Source: a bacterium (GTDB lineage: Bacteria > SZUA-79 > Acidulodesulfobacterales > Acidulodesulfobacteraceae). From it: a stretch of 16,455 nt of DNA. Within the stretch, counting starts at the first letter, position 1. Every line of letters begins with the position of its first letter. Below are positions 1 to 7,483 of the stretch, one piece after another. Location: the NCBI GenBank assembly GCA_021789455.1, contig JAJYJN010000021.1, forward strand, positions 1 through 16,455. The letters run 5' to 3'. Below the pieces are notes generated by a model. That model was not told where the DNA came from. It did not search any database and worked only from the letters and a program-made list of their open reading frames with translations. The translations under genes and the position numbers were made by a program.

Positions 1-43
1 TTTCTTCTATTAATTTTTTTGACTTTTCGTCTATTTTTTGCAT
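1..43 (-). CDS. N-terminal fragment of a gene running off the left edge, probably sigma-28 (FliA)
   Basis: An ATG at 43-41 on the minus strand opens a frame that stays open to the window edge and reads MQKIDEKSKKLIEE. This lysine- and glutamate-rich start resembles the beginning of many FliA (sigma-28) proteins, where a short charged segment leads into the conserved region that begins with a P-L-V-K-Y-like motif. The position directly after flhF-flhG is also where fliA is commonly found. Only 14 codons are visible, no Shine-Dalgarno sequence precedes the ATG, and the conserved sigma region lies outside the window, so the FliA identity is inference. A palindromic repeat array separates it from flhG. 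Confidence 0.5.
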   Translation of the reverse strand, partial: MQKIDEKSKKLIEE

Positions 44-53
44 TGTTTTATTT

Positions 54-207
54 GTGGTGGGACAGAATTAAATTCTGTCCCTACTGTTTTCCAATTTGTT
101 GCGGGTCGGAATTGAATTCCGCCTTACATTTTGTGGCGGGGACAGAATTGAATTCTGTCCCCGCAGTTTTCCAATTTGTGGTGGGTCGGAATTGAATTCC
201 GCCCCAC
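54..207. repeat. Tandem array of four palindromic (REP-like) units with 80-bp period
   Basis: Four palindromes are centred at 70, 114, 150 and 194. The first and third have arms GGGACAGAATT/AATTCTGTCCC around one base. The third extends to a perfect 14+14 arm pair at 136-164. The second and fourth have arms of the GGGTCGGAATT/AATTCCGCC type. Spacing is 44, 36 and 44, so the pair of types repeats with an exact 80-bp period, and the linker TTTTCCAATTTGT is also repeated. The last palindrome ends 2 bases outside the flhG stop codon. No T-run follows on either side, so these are not typical intrinsic terminators. They resemble REP/BIME elements and could form 3' mRNA hairpins. Confidence 0.9.
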
Positions 208-209
208 TG

Positions 210-1067
210 TTAAGATAACGACGTCAGCAGTTTATTAAGGAAGAACTGGATGTTGCCGTTAGATATTTTATTGTCTTTTTGAGACAATATATTATACGCC
301 AATTTTTTAAAACATTGCGATGATTTTGAATCGGGAAAAATATTTGAAACCGGCCTCTGCATTATCACCGAACGCGAAAGATTATCGTCGCTTATAATAT
401 GCCCCAGATAATTTAAATTTACTTTAAGAAATTTATCGGAAACGAGACTTAAGTGTTTATAAACGTCCTTTGCTTCTTTTTCGCTTTTTACGTTATTAAC
501 TATAATCGAAAAATACTTTTCGCCGTATTTAGTGCTTAAAACCTTAATCAGAGCGTAAGCGTCGGTAATGGAAGTCGGTTCCGGAGTAACTACGACGTAT
601 ATTTCGCTTGCGGCGAGGTTAAAATATAAAACGTTTGACGATATACCCGCTCCGGTGTCAACGAGCAGAACGTCTATCGGCTGTCCCCCCGCTTCTAAAC
701 TGCAGGCAAATTCGTCGAATCTCGACATAAGATTTATCTTCTGCGGTTCCGTAAGATTAGAAAGTTCAGGTATTCCGGAGGAGGCCGGAAGAATCATAAT
801 TCCGTTCTGGTCGGTCATTATAATATCGCTTAACTGCTTATCTCCGTATATAACCTGCGATATATTGTGTTTTGGAATCATGCCCATCAAAACCGAAACG
901 TTTCCTAAACTCAGGTCTGCATCCATTATTATAACTTTTTTCCCCATCGAAGCAAAGCAATAAGCAAGATTGCAGACGATATTAGTTTTGCCTACTCCTC
1001 CTTTGCCGCTTGTAACGGAAATTATTTTCGTGTATGAATTGCCGTTTATGTTTACTTGTCTTTTCAT
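210..1067 (-). CDS. flhG: FlhG (YlxH/FleN), MinD-like ATPase controlling flagellar number
   Basis: This is a MinD/ParA-family ATPase of 285 residues. FlhG dimerises on ATP at the membrane and, with FlhF, sets where and how many flagella are built. The deviant Walker A motif GKGGVGKT is at residues 21-28, the A' motif MDADLSLGN around 48-56, and Walker B VLLVDTGAG around 133-140. The C-terminus IQFFLNKLLTSL (about 273-284) fits the amphipathic membrane-targeting helix of the family. The ATG is preceded by GAGGA at suitable distance, and an in-frame TAA lies two codons upstream, so the start is firm. The N-terminal lead is only about 14 residues and has no DQAxxLR-type FlhF-activating motif, which is unusual. 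It lies downstream of flhF, separated by a repeat pair. Confidence 0.95.
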   Translation of the reverse strand: MKRQVNINGNSYTKIISVTSGKGGVGKTNIVCNLAYCFASMGKKVIIMDADLSLGNVSVLMGMIPKHNISQVIYGDKQLSDIIMTDQNGIMILPASSGIPELSNLTEPQKINLMSRFDEFACSLEAGGQPIDVLLVDTGAGISSNVLYFNLAASEIYVVVTPEPTSITDAYALIKVLSTKYGEKYFSIIVNNVKSEKEAKDVYKHLSLVSDKFLKVNLNYLGHIISDDNLSRSVIMQRPVSNIFPDSKSSQCFKKLAYNILSQKDNKISNGNIQFFLNKLLTSLS

Positions 1068-1088
1068 TTTTTATATTCCTCGATTCGA

Positions 1089-1167
1089 TTTTATGGCGGT
1101 AACAGAATTGAATTTCGTCCCCTGTTTCCATTTTATAGCGGTAACAGAATTGAATTCAGTCACCGCA
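1089..1167. repeat. Two diverged palindromic repeats between flhG and flhF
   Basis: Two copies with central bases at 1110 and 1152 lie 42 bp apart and share a 26-base stretch with one mismatch. Both carry the left arm GCGGTAACAGAATT. In the second copy (1138-1166) the right arm is AATTCAGTCACCGC. It pairs along nearly the whole length with two mismatches, and T1142-A1162 replaces the G-C pair of the intact copy at 136-164. The first copy is more decayed on its right side. The second palindrome ends 6 bases from the flhF stop codon, so the element sits in the 3' trailer of flhF and upstream of flhG. Confidence 0.85.
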
Positions 1168-1172
1168 GTTAG

Positions 1173-2372
1173 TTAGAGCGATGCAGGCTTTGGGAAAAAT
1201 AAGGGGTAAATGTTGCCTGCATTTGCTTCTTCGATATCTTCTGGGACGTTTTCGCCGTAAGATACATAATCTACTGCGGAATCTTCAAGCATAAACAAAC
1301 CTGCAAGATTGCCGATGCCTTTCGATTCGTCGGTTTTAGTTATTATAATTCCGTTAACTCCTATTTTATTCCTGAATGATTCATACGACCTTAAAGCGTC
1401 GATATGTTTAAAATGCGCCGGAACTATAAGTTCTATATTAACCGAACCCTTAAGTCCTTCAAAAAATTTAGATAGAGCGTTTAAACGGTAAACGTTATTA
1501 TGGTTAACCGCGAATGTATCTATTATTACGACGTCAGAACGCGAACCGGCGATAAAAGCATTTAATCCCGAAGGATCCTTTGCTGTAGTAAAATCTATTT
1601 TAAGCTTCCCCGCATAATTTTTTAAAGTTTCATATCCTCCCATTTTTAAAGAATCTATGGAGCATAAAGAAACGTGAAGATTTTTCTCGTAGATAAACTT
1701 AGAGCATAACTTTGCGGCTGCCGACGTTTTACCGGAGCCGCTGTTGCCGGCAACGGCTATTACTATTTTTCCGTTCAAAGAACGGACGAATTTTTTTCTT
1801 TCGGTTTTTTTCTCGATTATTTTCTTGAAAAATTTCTTGAAATATTCGATTTTGTCTTCTTTCTTAAAATTAGACAATGTTATCCCTTTAAAAAATATAT
1901 CTATTAATTTAGAAGATACGCTTCTGTCAAAAGAAATACCGTCCAGATAAAGCAGCAAATCGTTTTCTTTGAGTCCTCCTCCCTGCGTTCTTTCGTTTTT
2001 CAGCAAGTTTAAATCGAACTTTATTTCCTCCATGAAATTCTTTATTTCCTCAAATTTGACGTTAAGAGCATAATCGACTTTGTCTTCGACTATGCTGTCG
2101 AAATTTTCCTTTAAAAATCTGACGTCGTCGTAAATAGGCGCAAGCATGTCTTTATTAAAACATGCTGCTTCGTCTTTAGGAGGCATTATATCTTCTTCTT
2201 TATAATCGATAGCCGCGATAACTTCCAGAAACGGTTTGCCGAAAAAACCAAGCTCGCCGGCGGCGCCGTTAACCTGCCTCGTCGAAATAATAACGGCATC
2301 TTCGCCAAGGTCTTTTTTTATAAGGTCTATAGCATCTTTAATGTCTAAAACTTCGTATCTTTTAATCTGCAT
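1173..2372 (-). CDS. flhF: FlhF, SRP-type GTPase for flagellar placement, with altered catalytic motifs
   Basis: FlhF is an SRP54/FtsY-related GTPase that marks the pole or site of new flagella. The 399-residue length and the start MQIKRYEVLDIKDAIDLIKKDLGEDAVIIST are typical of the family. A charged linker (about 60-190) precedes the NG domain. The P-loop GNSGSGKT is at 209-216 and the G4 motif TKTDE at 345-349, both normal. However, the usual DTYR(I)GA segment reads DSLKMGG (240-246), and the usual DTAGR reads DTFAV (285-289). The arginine and the DTAGR glycine expected for GTP hydrolysis are therefore missing. The gene starts 18 nt after the flhA stop with no visible Shine-Dalgarno sequence, which suggests translational coupling. 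Assignment as FlhF is firm; normal GTPase activity is doubtful. Confidence 0.95.
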   Translation of the reverse strand: MQIKRYEVLDIKDAIDLIKKDLGEDAVIISTRQVNGAAGELGFFGKPFLEVIAAIDYKEEDIMPPKDEAACFNKDMLAPIYDDVRFLKENFDSIVEDKVDYALNVKFEEIKNFMEEIKFDLNLLKNERTQGGGLKENDLLLYLDGISFDRSVSSKLIDIFFKGITLSNFKKEDKIEYFKKFFKKIIEKKTERKKFVRSLNGKIVIAVAGNSGSGKTSAAAKLCSKFIYEKNLHVSLCSIDSLKMGGYETLKNYAGKLKIDFTTAKDPSGLNAFIAGSRSDVVIIDTFAVNHNNVYRLNALSKFFEGLKGSVNIELIVPAHFKHIDALRSYESFRNKIGVNGIIITKTDESKGIGNLAGLFMLEDSAVDYVSYGENVPEDIEEANAGNIYPLFFPKPASL

Positions 2373-2390
2373 AAAATTTAATTATAATTT

Positions 2391-4493
2391 TTACGATATT
2401 TCAATCGTGCCTACCGGTTTTATTTTTATGTTAGGTGAAATCTCTCCTGTAGAAACTACGGTTATGCCGGGTATTATTTCGTTTAAAATATTTCTCAAAA
2501 AAAGCCTTATGCGCGGCTGGGTCATAATAACCGGAGACTGCCCCGAGTCTAAAGCTTTTTTTATTCCTTCTTTTACCGCCGAAACCATTTTACCGTAATA
2601 AGAAGGGTCTACACCGGAATATCCCGCACCCTGCTCTTTAGTTTTATTATATTCGTTGAAAATTACCGTTTCTAAATTTTTTCCAAGCATAAGAGGATGA
2701 ACCGCATTGTCCTGTCCAAGCAATGTTTTTGTTATGGTCCTTTTCAAAGCGCTCCTGACGTACTCCGTAAGCAGGGTCGGGTCTTTGGTATTGGGCGCAT
2801 AATTATGCAGGGCTTCTACTATGGTAAGCATATCTTTAATAGGAATTCCCTCCTGAAGAAGATTTTCCAAGACGTTTTGAACGGAACTAAGCGAAAGTAC
2901 CCCAGGGATAAGCTCGTCCACTATTTTTGGATATTTAGAAGTAAGTATATCGAGAAGTTTTTGAACATCCTGACGGGTAAGCAGTTCGGCCGCATTGTTT
3001 TTAATAATCTCTACTATGTGCGTCGCTATGACGGCCGGTATTTCTACGACGGTCCACCCCGCCATTATCGCCTTCTGTTTTAATCCTTCGTCTATCCAGA
3101 GCGCAGGCAGATTAAACGCCGGCTCTTTCGTAACCACGCCTGGTATATTTTCGGAAACGGTGCCGGGGTTCATGGCAAGAAGTTTGTTGGGCATAGTTTC
3201 GTATCTTGCCGTTTCTATACCTTTAATTAAAAAAATGTACTCGTTTGGTTTTAAATTTAAATTATCTTTAATGTGAATAGGAGGAACTATAATACCCATA
3301 TCGGACGCAAGCTGTTTCCTAATACCCTTTATTCTTTCCAAAAGTTCGCCGCTTCTGGATGCATCTACGTAGGGTATGAGGTTGTATCCAACTTCAAGCT
3401 CAAGAATATCTATCTGCATGGCATTTTCTATTATCTGCGATTCAGGAATCTCTTTCTTTTCTTCGGCTGTTTTTTTCGCAGTTTCCGTTTTTTTCTTTGC
3501 CGATTCCCTTACGATTATATAACCCGTTAAGGCCGCTATCGCCGCAAACAAAATAAAAGGCCAGTGAGGAAGCCCGGGGATAATTCCGAAAAAAAACAGT
3601 ATGCCGGCGGCAGTGTAAAGGACTCTCGGATTAGATATAAACTGGTTCGAAAAATCTTTAGACAGGTCGCTTTCGCGGCTTGCCCTTGTCATTATAATAC
3701 CTGCGGAAGTCGAAACTATTAAAGCCGGAATCTGAGCTACCAAGCCTTCGCCTACCGTAAGAAGCGTATAATCCGAAGCGGCCTCTAAAATAGACATATG
3801 ATGCTGAAATATTCCTATAAGAAGTCCGCCGATTATGTTGACTATAATAATGATTATAGCGGCCACTACGTCTCCCCTGACGAATTTGCTTGCGCCGTCC
3901 ATAGAACCGTAAAAGTCGACCTCTTTAGTCAAGTCTAACCTTTTTTTCCTTGCTTCCGCATCCGTTATAAAACCTGAATTAAGTTCCGCGTCTATAGACA
4001 TCTGTTTTCCGGGCAATGCGTCTAAGGTAAACCTTGCGGATACTTCGGCAACTCTGGTTGCGCCTTTTGTAATAACGAGGAAATTTATTACTATAAAAAT
4101 TATGAATATTACTATTCCCACAGCAAAGTTTCCGCCTACGACGAACTGCCCGAAAGACTGTATGACGACGCCGGCGGCATCAGGACCTTTGTAGCCGTAA
4201 AGCAGTATAAGCCTCGTAGCGGCTATTTCCAAAGAAAGACGGAAAAGCGTAGCCACCAAAAGAATAGTCGGAAAAACAGAAAATTCCAAAGGTCTTAAGA
4301 CGTAAATAGAAATAAGAAGAATTATTATGCCGAAAGATATCGAAAAAGTCAGAAATATATCGAGCATCCACGTAGTTATAGGTATAACCATAAGCCCTAT
4401 AACCATCATGAAAAGGAGCGCCAGCATTACATCGGTATTCCTAAAAAATATATTGCGGGGCATAACCGCCGCGTTTTCCGCTCTTTCAGCCAT
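2391..4493 (-). CDS. flhA: FlhA, flagellar type III export gate protein
   Basis: FlhA forms the nonameric ring of the export gate that couples the proton motive force to substrate secretion and docks chaperone-substrate complexes through its cytoplasmic domain. The 700-residue length is normal. The N-terminal half (to about residue 335) holds about eight hydrophobic segments, and the C-terminal half is the soluble FlhA-C domain. The FHIPEP signature stretch RVAEVSARFTLDALPGKQ is present, followed by the SMDGASKFVRGD loop with its conserved aspartate. One difference is FRLSLEIAATR, where most homologues have an asparagine (LNVASTR). The ATG lies 3 nt after the flhB stop. A GGAG is present within the end of flhB, but about 13 nt away. 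Confidence 0.98.
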   Translation of the reverse strand: MAERAENAAVMPRNIFFRNTDVMLALLFMMVIGLMVIPITTWMLDIFLTFSISFGIIILLISIYVLRPLEFSVFPTILLVATLFRLSLEIAATRLILLYGYKGPDAAGVVIQSFGQFVVGGNFAVGIVIFIIFIVINFLVITKGATRVAEVSARFTLDALPGKQMSIDAELNSGFITDAEARKKRLDLTKEVDFYGSMDGASKFVRGDVVAAIIIIIVNIIGGLLIGIFQHHMSILEAASDYTLLTVGEGLVAQIPALIVSTSAGIIMTRASRESDLSKDFSNQFISNPRVLYTAAGILFFFGIIPGLPHWPFILFAAIAALTGYIIVRESAKKKTETAKKTAEEKKEIPESQIIENAMQIDILELEVGYNLIPYVDASRSGELLERIKGIRKQLASDMGIIVPPIHIKDNLNLKPNEYIFLIKGIETARYETMPNKLLAMNPGTVSENIPGVVTKEPAFNLPALWIDEGLKQKAIMAGWTVVEIPAVIATHIVEIIKNNAAELLTRQDVQKLLDILTSKYPKIVDELIPGVLSLSSVQNVLENLLQEGIPIKDMLTIVEALHNYAPNTKDPTLLTEYVRSALKRTITKTLLGQDNAVHPLMLGKNLETVIFNEYNKTKEQGAGYSGVDPSYYGKMVSAVKEGIKKALDSGQSPVIMTQPRIRLFLRNILNEIIPGITVVSTGEISPNIKIKPVGTIEIS

Positions 4494-4496
4494 TTT

Positions 4497-5579
4497 TTAA
4501 ATAAAGCTCCATATCTGTTTAAATTTTTGATTTGTAGTATATAAATGGGCAAGTATTTCGGCCACTGCTTTATAAAGCGATGCCGGAATCGCCTGTCCGG
4601 GTTCGCACGTTTCGTAAAGCGCACGCGCCACCATTTTATTTTCAACCGTCGGAATGCCGTTATCCTTCGCTATTTTTTTAATAAGCAAAGCCAGGTTGTC
4701 TGCGCCTTTCGCAATAACTACCGGAGCATTGTGTTTTTTATTGTCGTATTTTAAAGCTACCGCAAAATGGGTCGGGTTGGTAATGACTACATGAGCATTC
4801 TTAACCTCTTTTAAAATTTTTCTTCTTGCGATTTCCCTCTGCATTTTTCTTATTTTTCCTTTAACCTGCTGGTCGCCTTCGAACTGTTTGGCTTCGTCTT
4901 TTACTTCCTGCTTAGTCATCATAAGACCTTTATTATACTTGTATTTCTGAAAAAAATAGTCGGCTATCGCAAGAACTATCAGTGCCATAATTATGTTAAA
5001 AAAAAGTTTATAAATAATTTTAAAAGTAAAAAAAGCGTCGTATGAAGGGGTCATATACTGCAATACCAATATCTTTTTTAAATAAGGATAGATAGTAAAA
5101 TATGCTATAGCCGTTAATACGAAAAATTTAAAAATAGATTTTACAAGTTCGTTTAAGGACTGAAGCGAAAAAAATCTTTTAACGCCTGAAACGGGGTCTA
5201 TTTTTGTAATATCGGGAATCAGAGGTTGAAAGGTCAGCAAAAAACCGACTTGCACGAGATTTGAAAGCACCGAAGCTGCAAAAACCAATAAGATTAGCGG
5301 AAGAATAGCATAAACTACGGTATAAAGTAAGCCGTCTATAATTTTAATACATTCCGTATAGCCTAAATTTAAATTGGAAAAATTAGATAAAAAATATACT
5401 AAACGGTCGTCGATGATATTGCCTATATGCGAAATATTAAAATAAAGATATATTATTACGGCGACAAAAACGAAAGCGGTCGTCACCTCTCTAGATTTCA
5501 TTACCTGCCCTTTTTCCCTTGCGTCTTGAATACGTTTGGGAGTAGGCTGTTCCGACTTGTCGAACTGATCTTCCGCCAT
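4497..5579 (-). CDS. flhB: FlhB, export substrate-specificity switch protein
   Basis: FlhB wraps the export gate and switches secretion from rod/hook to filament substrates after autocleavage. The protein has 360 residues. It starts with the typical QPTPKRIQDAREKGQVMKS cytoplasmic lead, followed by four membrane segments (roughly 33-50, 85-112, 148-170 and 190-212). A charged linker and the cytoplasmic FlhB-C domain come next. The autocleavage motif NPTH is intact at 268-271, so cleavage between N268 and P269 is expected. The C-terminus is short. A 49-nt AT-only gap separates it from fliR, and no Shine-Dalgarno sequence is visible before the ATG. Confidence 0.98.
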   Translation of the reverse strand: MAEDQFDKSEQPTPKRIQDAREKGQVMKSREVTTAFVFVAVIIYLYFNISHIGNIIDDRLVYFLSNFSNLNLGYTECIKIIDGLLYTVVYAILPLILLVFAASVLSNLVQVGFLLTFQPLIPDITKIDPVSGVKRFFSLQSLNELVKSIFKFFVLTAIAYFTIYPYLKKILVLQYMTPSYDAFFTFKIIYKLFFNIIMALIVLAIADYFFQKYKYNKGLMMTKQEVKDEAKQFEGDQQVKGKIRKMQREIARRKILKEVKNAHVVITNPTHFAVALKYDNKKHNAPVVIAKGADNLALLIKKIAKDNGIPTVENKMVARALYETCEPGQAIPASLYKAVAEILAHLYTTNQKFKQIWSFI

Positions 5580-5628
5580 ATTTAATTTATTACATTAATT
5601 ATTATTTACTATGTATTTTATTTAACTG

Positions 5629-6423
5629 TTATTTTTTAATATATGCCATGTAATTTATCATATAATTAAATTCCGTTTTTAAACCGCCGAAGGACTGCAT
5701 TACGTAATCGGTAAAATACGGCACGGTAACGTAAAGCATAAGAAGTCCTACCGCTATAGTTATAGGAAAACCTACGGCAAAAATATTAAATTGCGGCGCA
5801 ATTCTTCCCATAAGAGCAATAATTACGTTTAATATAATCGCTACCAAAACTATAGGGATGCTTAAATCCAAACCTATTAAAAATATGTCGTTAGACCTTA
5901 AAACTAAATATTGAAAAATATGCGGCGAGAAATTGACGAAAGTTAAAGGTATAGTTTGAAAACTTCTGTATATCCCTTCTATTACAAAGAAAAAAGCAGA
6001 CGTCTGTATAAAAATTATAAGAGCGACGTAGTTCTGCAAATTAGATATTAAAGAAACCTGCTGATTAGAGATGAGGGGATTTATAAGGCTTATCATTCCA
6101 AAACCGACCTGCGTACTTATAAGTTGTCCGGCAACTTCGACGCCGGTAAAAATTATAAGCACTAAAAACCCGAAAATAATACCTATAAGAGCTTGGGAAA
6201 TAACGGCTAAAATCAGCTCCGGCAAGGTTAGATGAGGGATTATCTGAGTTTTAACCACTAAAGGATAGACTATTAACGACATGAAAAAGGCCAGACCTAT
6301 CTTTGCCCAGTTTGGGACCGAAGAACTGCCGATAAACGGAAGAGCGACTATCATTGCGATAATCCTGAAAAATATCAGCATAAATTCTATTAAAAGATAT
6401 CGATGAATTATAATTGCCGGCAA
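5629..6423 (-). CDS. fliR: FliR, export gate membrane protein (TTG start)
   Basis: FliR is part of the FliPQR core channel of the flagellar export gate. The 264-residue protein is highly hydrophobic with about six membrane segments. It carries family-like stretches such as GVEVAGQLISTQVGFGM and the C-terminal region ending near MLYVTVPYF. It begins at TTG, 1 nt after the fliQ stop. The start is supported by a strong AAGGGGAGGA at 6431-6440, 7 nt upstream and inside the end of fliQ. The protein begins MPAIIIHRYLLIEFML, normal for FliR. The weak start codon with a strong ribosome site may set its dose relative to FliP and FliQ. Confidence 0.96.
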   Translation of the reverse strand: MPAIIIHRYLLIEFMLIFFRIIAMIVALPFIGSSSVPNWAKIGLAFFMSLIVYPLVVKTQIIPHLTLPELILAVISQALIGIIFGFLVLIIFTGVEVAGQLISTQVGFGMISLINPLISNQQVSLISNLQNYVALIIFIQTSAFFFVIEGIYRSFQTIPLTFVNFSPHIFQYLVLRSNDIFLIGLDLSIPIVLVAIILNVIIALMGRIAPQFNIFAVGFPITIAVGLLMLYVTVPYFTDYVMQSFGGLKTEFNYMINYMAYIKK

Positions 6424-6424
6424 A

Positions 6425-6703
6425 TCAGCTTCCTCCCCTTATATATTCCGGAAAATGAGAAAAAATTACCGTAGCAAAATTTCCCATAATGTTCAGCATC
6501 CACGGTCCAAAAATTAGCAAAACGATTATAACTACGATAATTTTGGGAACAAAAGTAAGCGTCTGGTCTTGAAGCTGGGTAACGGCCTGAAACATACTTA
6601 TGAGTATTCCTATCGCAAGACTCGCTATAAGCGGAGGCGCGCTTAAATATAAAACCGTAAGTATTACTTTTTGAATTATAAAATTTACGAACGCTACCGA
6701 CAC
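6425..6703 (-). CDS. fliQ: FliQ, export gate membrane protein (GTG start)
   Basis: FliQ is a small two-helix membrane protein, four copies of which surround the FliPQR channel. The 92-residue length is close to the usual 89. Hydrophobic helices lie near residues 14-38 and 50-75, with the family stretch ISMFQAVTQLQDQTLTFVPKI between them. The start is read as GTG at 6703-6701. A nearby ATG at 6713 is out of frame, and no other in-frame start exists upstream. GGGAG lies about 10 nt before the GTG, so initiation may be moderate. The gene sits between fliP and fliR, as in nearly all flagellar clusters. Confidence 0.95.
   Translation of the reverse strand: MSVAFVNFIIQKVILTVLYLSAPPLIASLAIGILISMFQAVTQLQDQTLTFVPKIIVVIIVLLIFGPWMLNIMGNFATVIFSHFPEYIRGGS
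6431..6440 (-). promoter_or_regulatory. Strong Shine-Dalgarno that fixes the TTG start of fliR
   Basis: AAGGGGAGGA on the minus strand lies 7 nt before TTG at 6423-6421. It overlaps the last codons of fliQ (RGGS), so fliR initiation is probably coupled to fliQ translation. Confidence 0.8.
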
Positions 6704-6734
6704 CTGTACCCATCTCCCTATTTATTTATTATTT

Positions 6735-6757
6735 GGACGGAATTTAATTCTGCCCCC
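6735..6757. repeat. Single degenerate palindromic repeat between fliQ and fliP
   Basis: The arms GGACGGAATT and AATTCTGCC surround T6745. One arm mismatch (A6737/C6753) and one G-T pair are present. It belongs to the same family as the arrays at 54-207 and 1089-1167. It lies about 16 nt after the fliP stop and about 30 nt before the fliQ start. Confidence 0.75.
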
Positions 6758-6772
6758 ATATCCTTATCGCCG

Positions 6773-7483
6773 TTATGTATGAAAACTCTGTACCAGCGAA
6801 CCTATTACTAAATACCAGCCGTTTACCATAACGAAAAGCATAAGCTTAAACGGAAGGGATATCATGGTAGGCGGCAGCATAAGCATACCCATAGACATTA
6901 AAAGGCTCGAAACCACAAGATCTAATATCAAAAACGGAAGATATATAAGAAAACTTATCTCGAAAGCCGTCGTAAGTTCGCTTACTATAAATGCCGGAAC
7001 GAGAACGTAAGTCGGCACGTCTTTAGGAGATTTAATATTCTTGATTTTAGACATTTTAACGAAAAGTTCCAAATCTTTAAGTCTCGTCTGTTTAAGCATA
7101 AAACCCCTGACGGGCTGAATTCCTATTTTATAAGCTTTTTTAATTCCTATAAAACCTTTAGTATATGGAACGTAAGCATTCTTATATACGGAACTTATAA
7201 CCGGAGCCATTATAAAAAAAGTAAGAAAAAGGCTTAATCCTATAATTACTTGATTCGGCGGTTCAGTCGTAAGCCCCAGTGAAGTTCTTAAAAACGATAA
7301 GACTACTACAATTCTGACGAACGAAGTCATCATAATCAAGATAGAAGGCGCTATAGAAATTACGGTAAAGATTAGAAGTATCTGAATAAGCATAGATACC
7401 TGCGAATGCGGCGCATGACCGGTCATAGTTATGGCAGGCAGAGCTAAAAGCGAAGTGTTTTTAAAGCTTTTTACTTTTAACAT
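6773..7483 (-). CDS. fliP: FliP, export gate membrane protein
   Basis: FliP forms the pentameric core of the export channel. The 236-residue protein shows all hallmark stretches: TSFVRIVVVLSFLRTSLG (53-70), PPNQVIIGLSLFLTFFIMAP (75-94), the FML-TR-DLELF segment (about 128-141), PAFIVSELTTAFEISF (163-178) and LMSMGMLMLPPTMISLPFK (195-213). The usual DGW near the C-terminus is NGW here. The start overlaps the end of fliO by 23 nt and has GGAG 4 nt upstream. The N-terminal segment to about residue 25 is only weakly signal-like compared with FliP proteins that carry a clear cleaved signal. Confidence 0.98.
   Translation of the reverse strand: MLKVKSFKNTSLLALPAITMTGHAPHSQVSMLIQILLIFTVISIAPSILIMMTSFVRIVVVLSFLRTSLGLTTEPPNQVIIGLSLFLTFFIMAPVISSVYKNAYVPYTKGFIGIKKAYKIGIQPVRGFMLKQTRLKDLELFVKMSKIKNIKSPKDVPTYVLVPAFIVSELTTAFEISFLIYLPFLILDLVVSSLLMSMGMLMLPPTMISLPFKLMLFVMVNGWYLVIGSLVQSFHT

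Noticed and set aside
181..207. Intrinsic terminator after flhG
   Set aside because: The hairpin is strong but no T-run follows in the transcribed direction. The same unit recurs elsewhere as a repeat, so a repeat is the better reading.
54..207. CRISPR array
   Set aside because: The units are palindromes of two alternating types with repeated linkers; there are no unique spacers of regular length and no cas genes.
6408..6713. 101-residue minus-strand frame overlapping fliQ, starting at an ATG with GGGAG nearby
   Set aside because: It is the +1 shifted shadow of fliQ. Its protein has no membrane helices or family features, while the fliQ frame is canonical.
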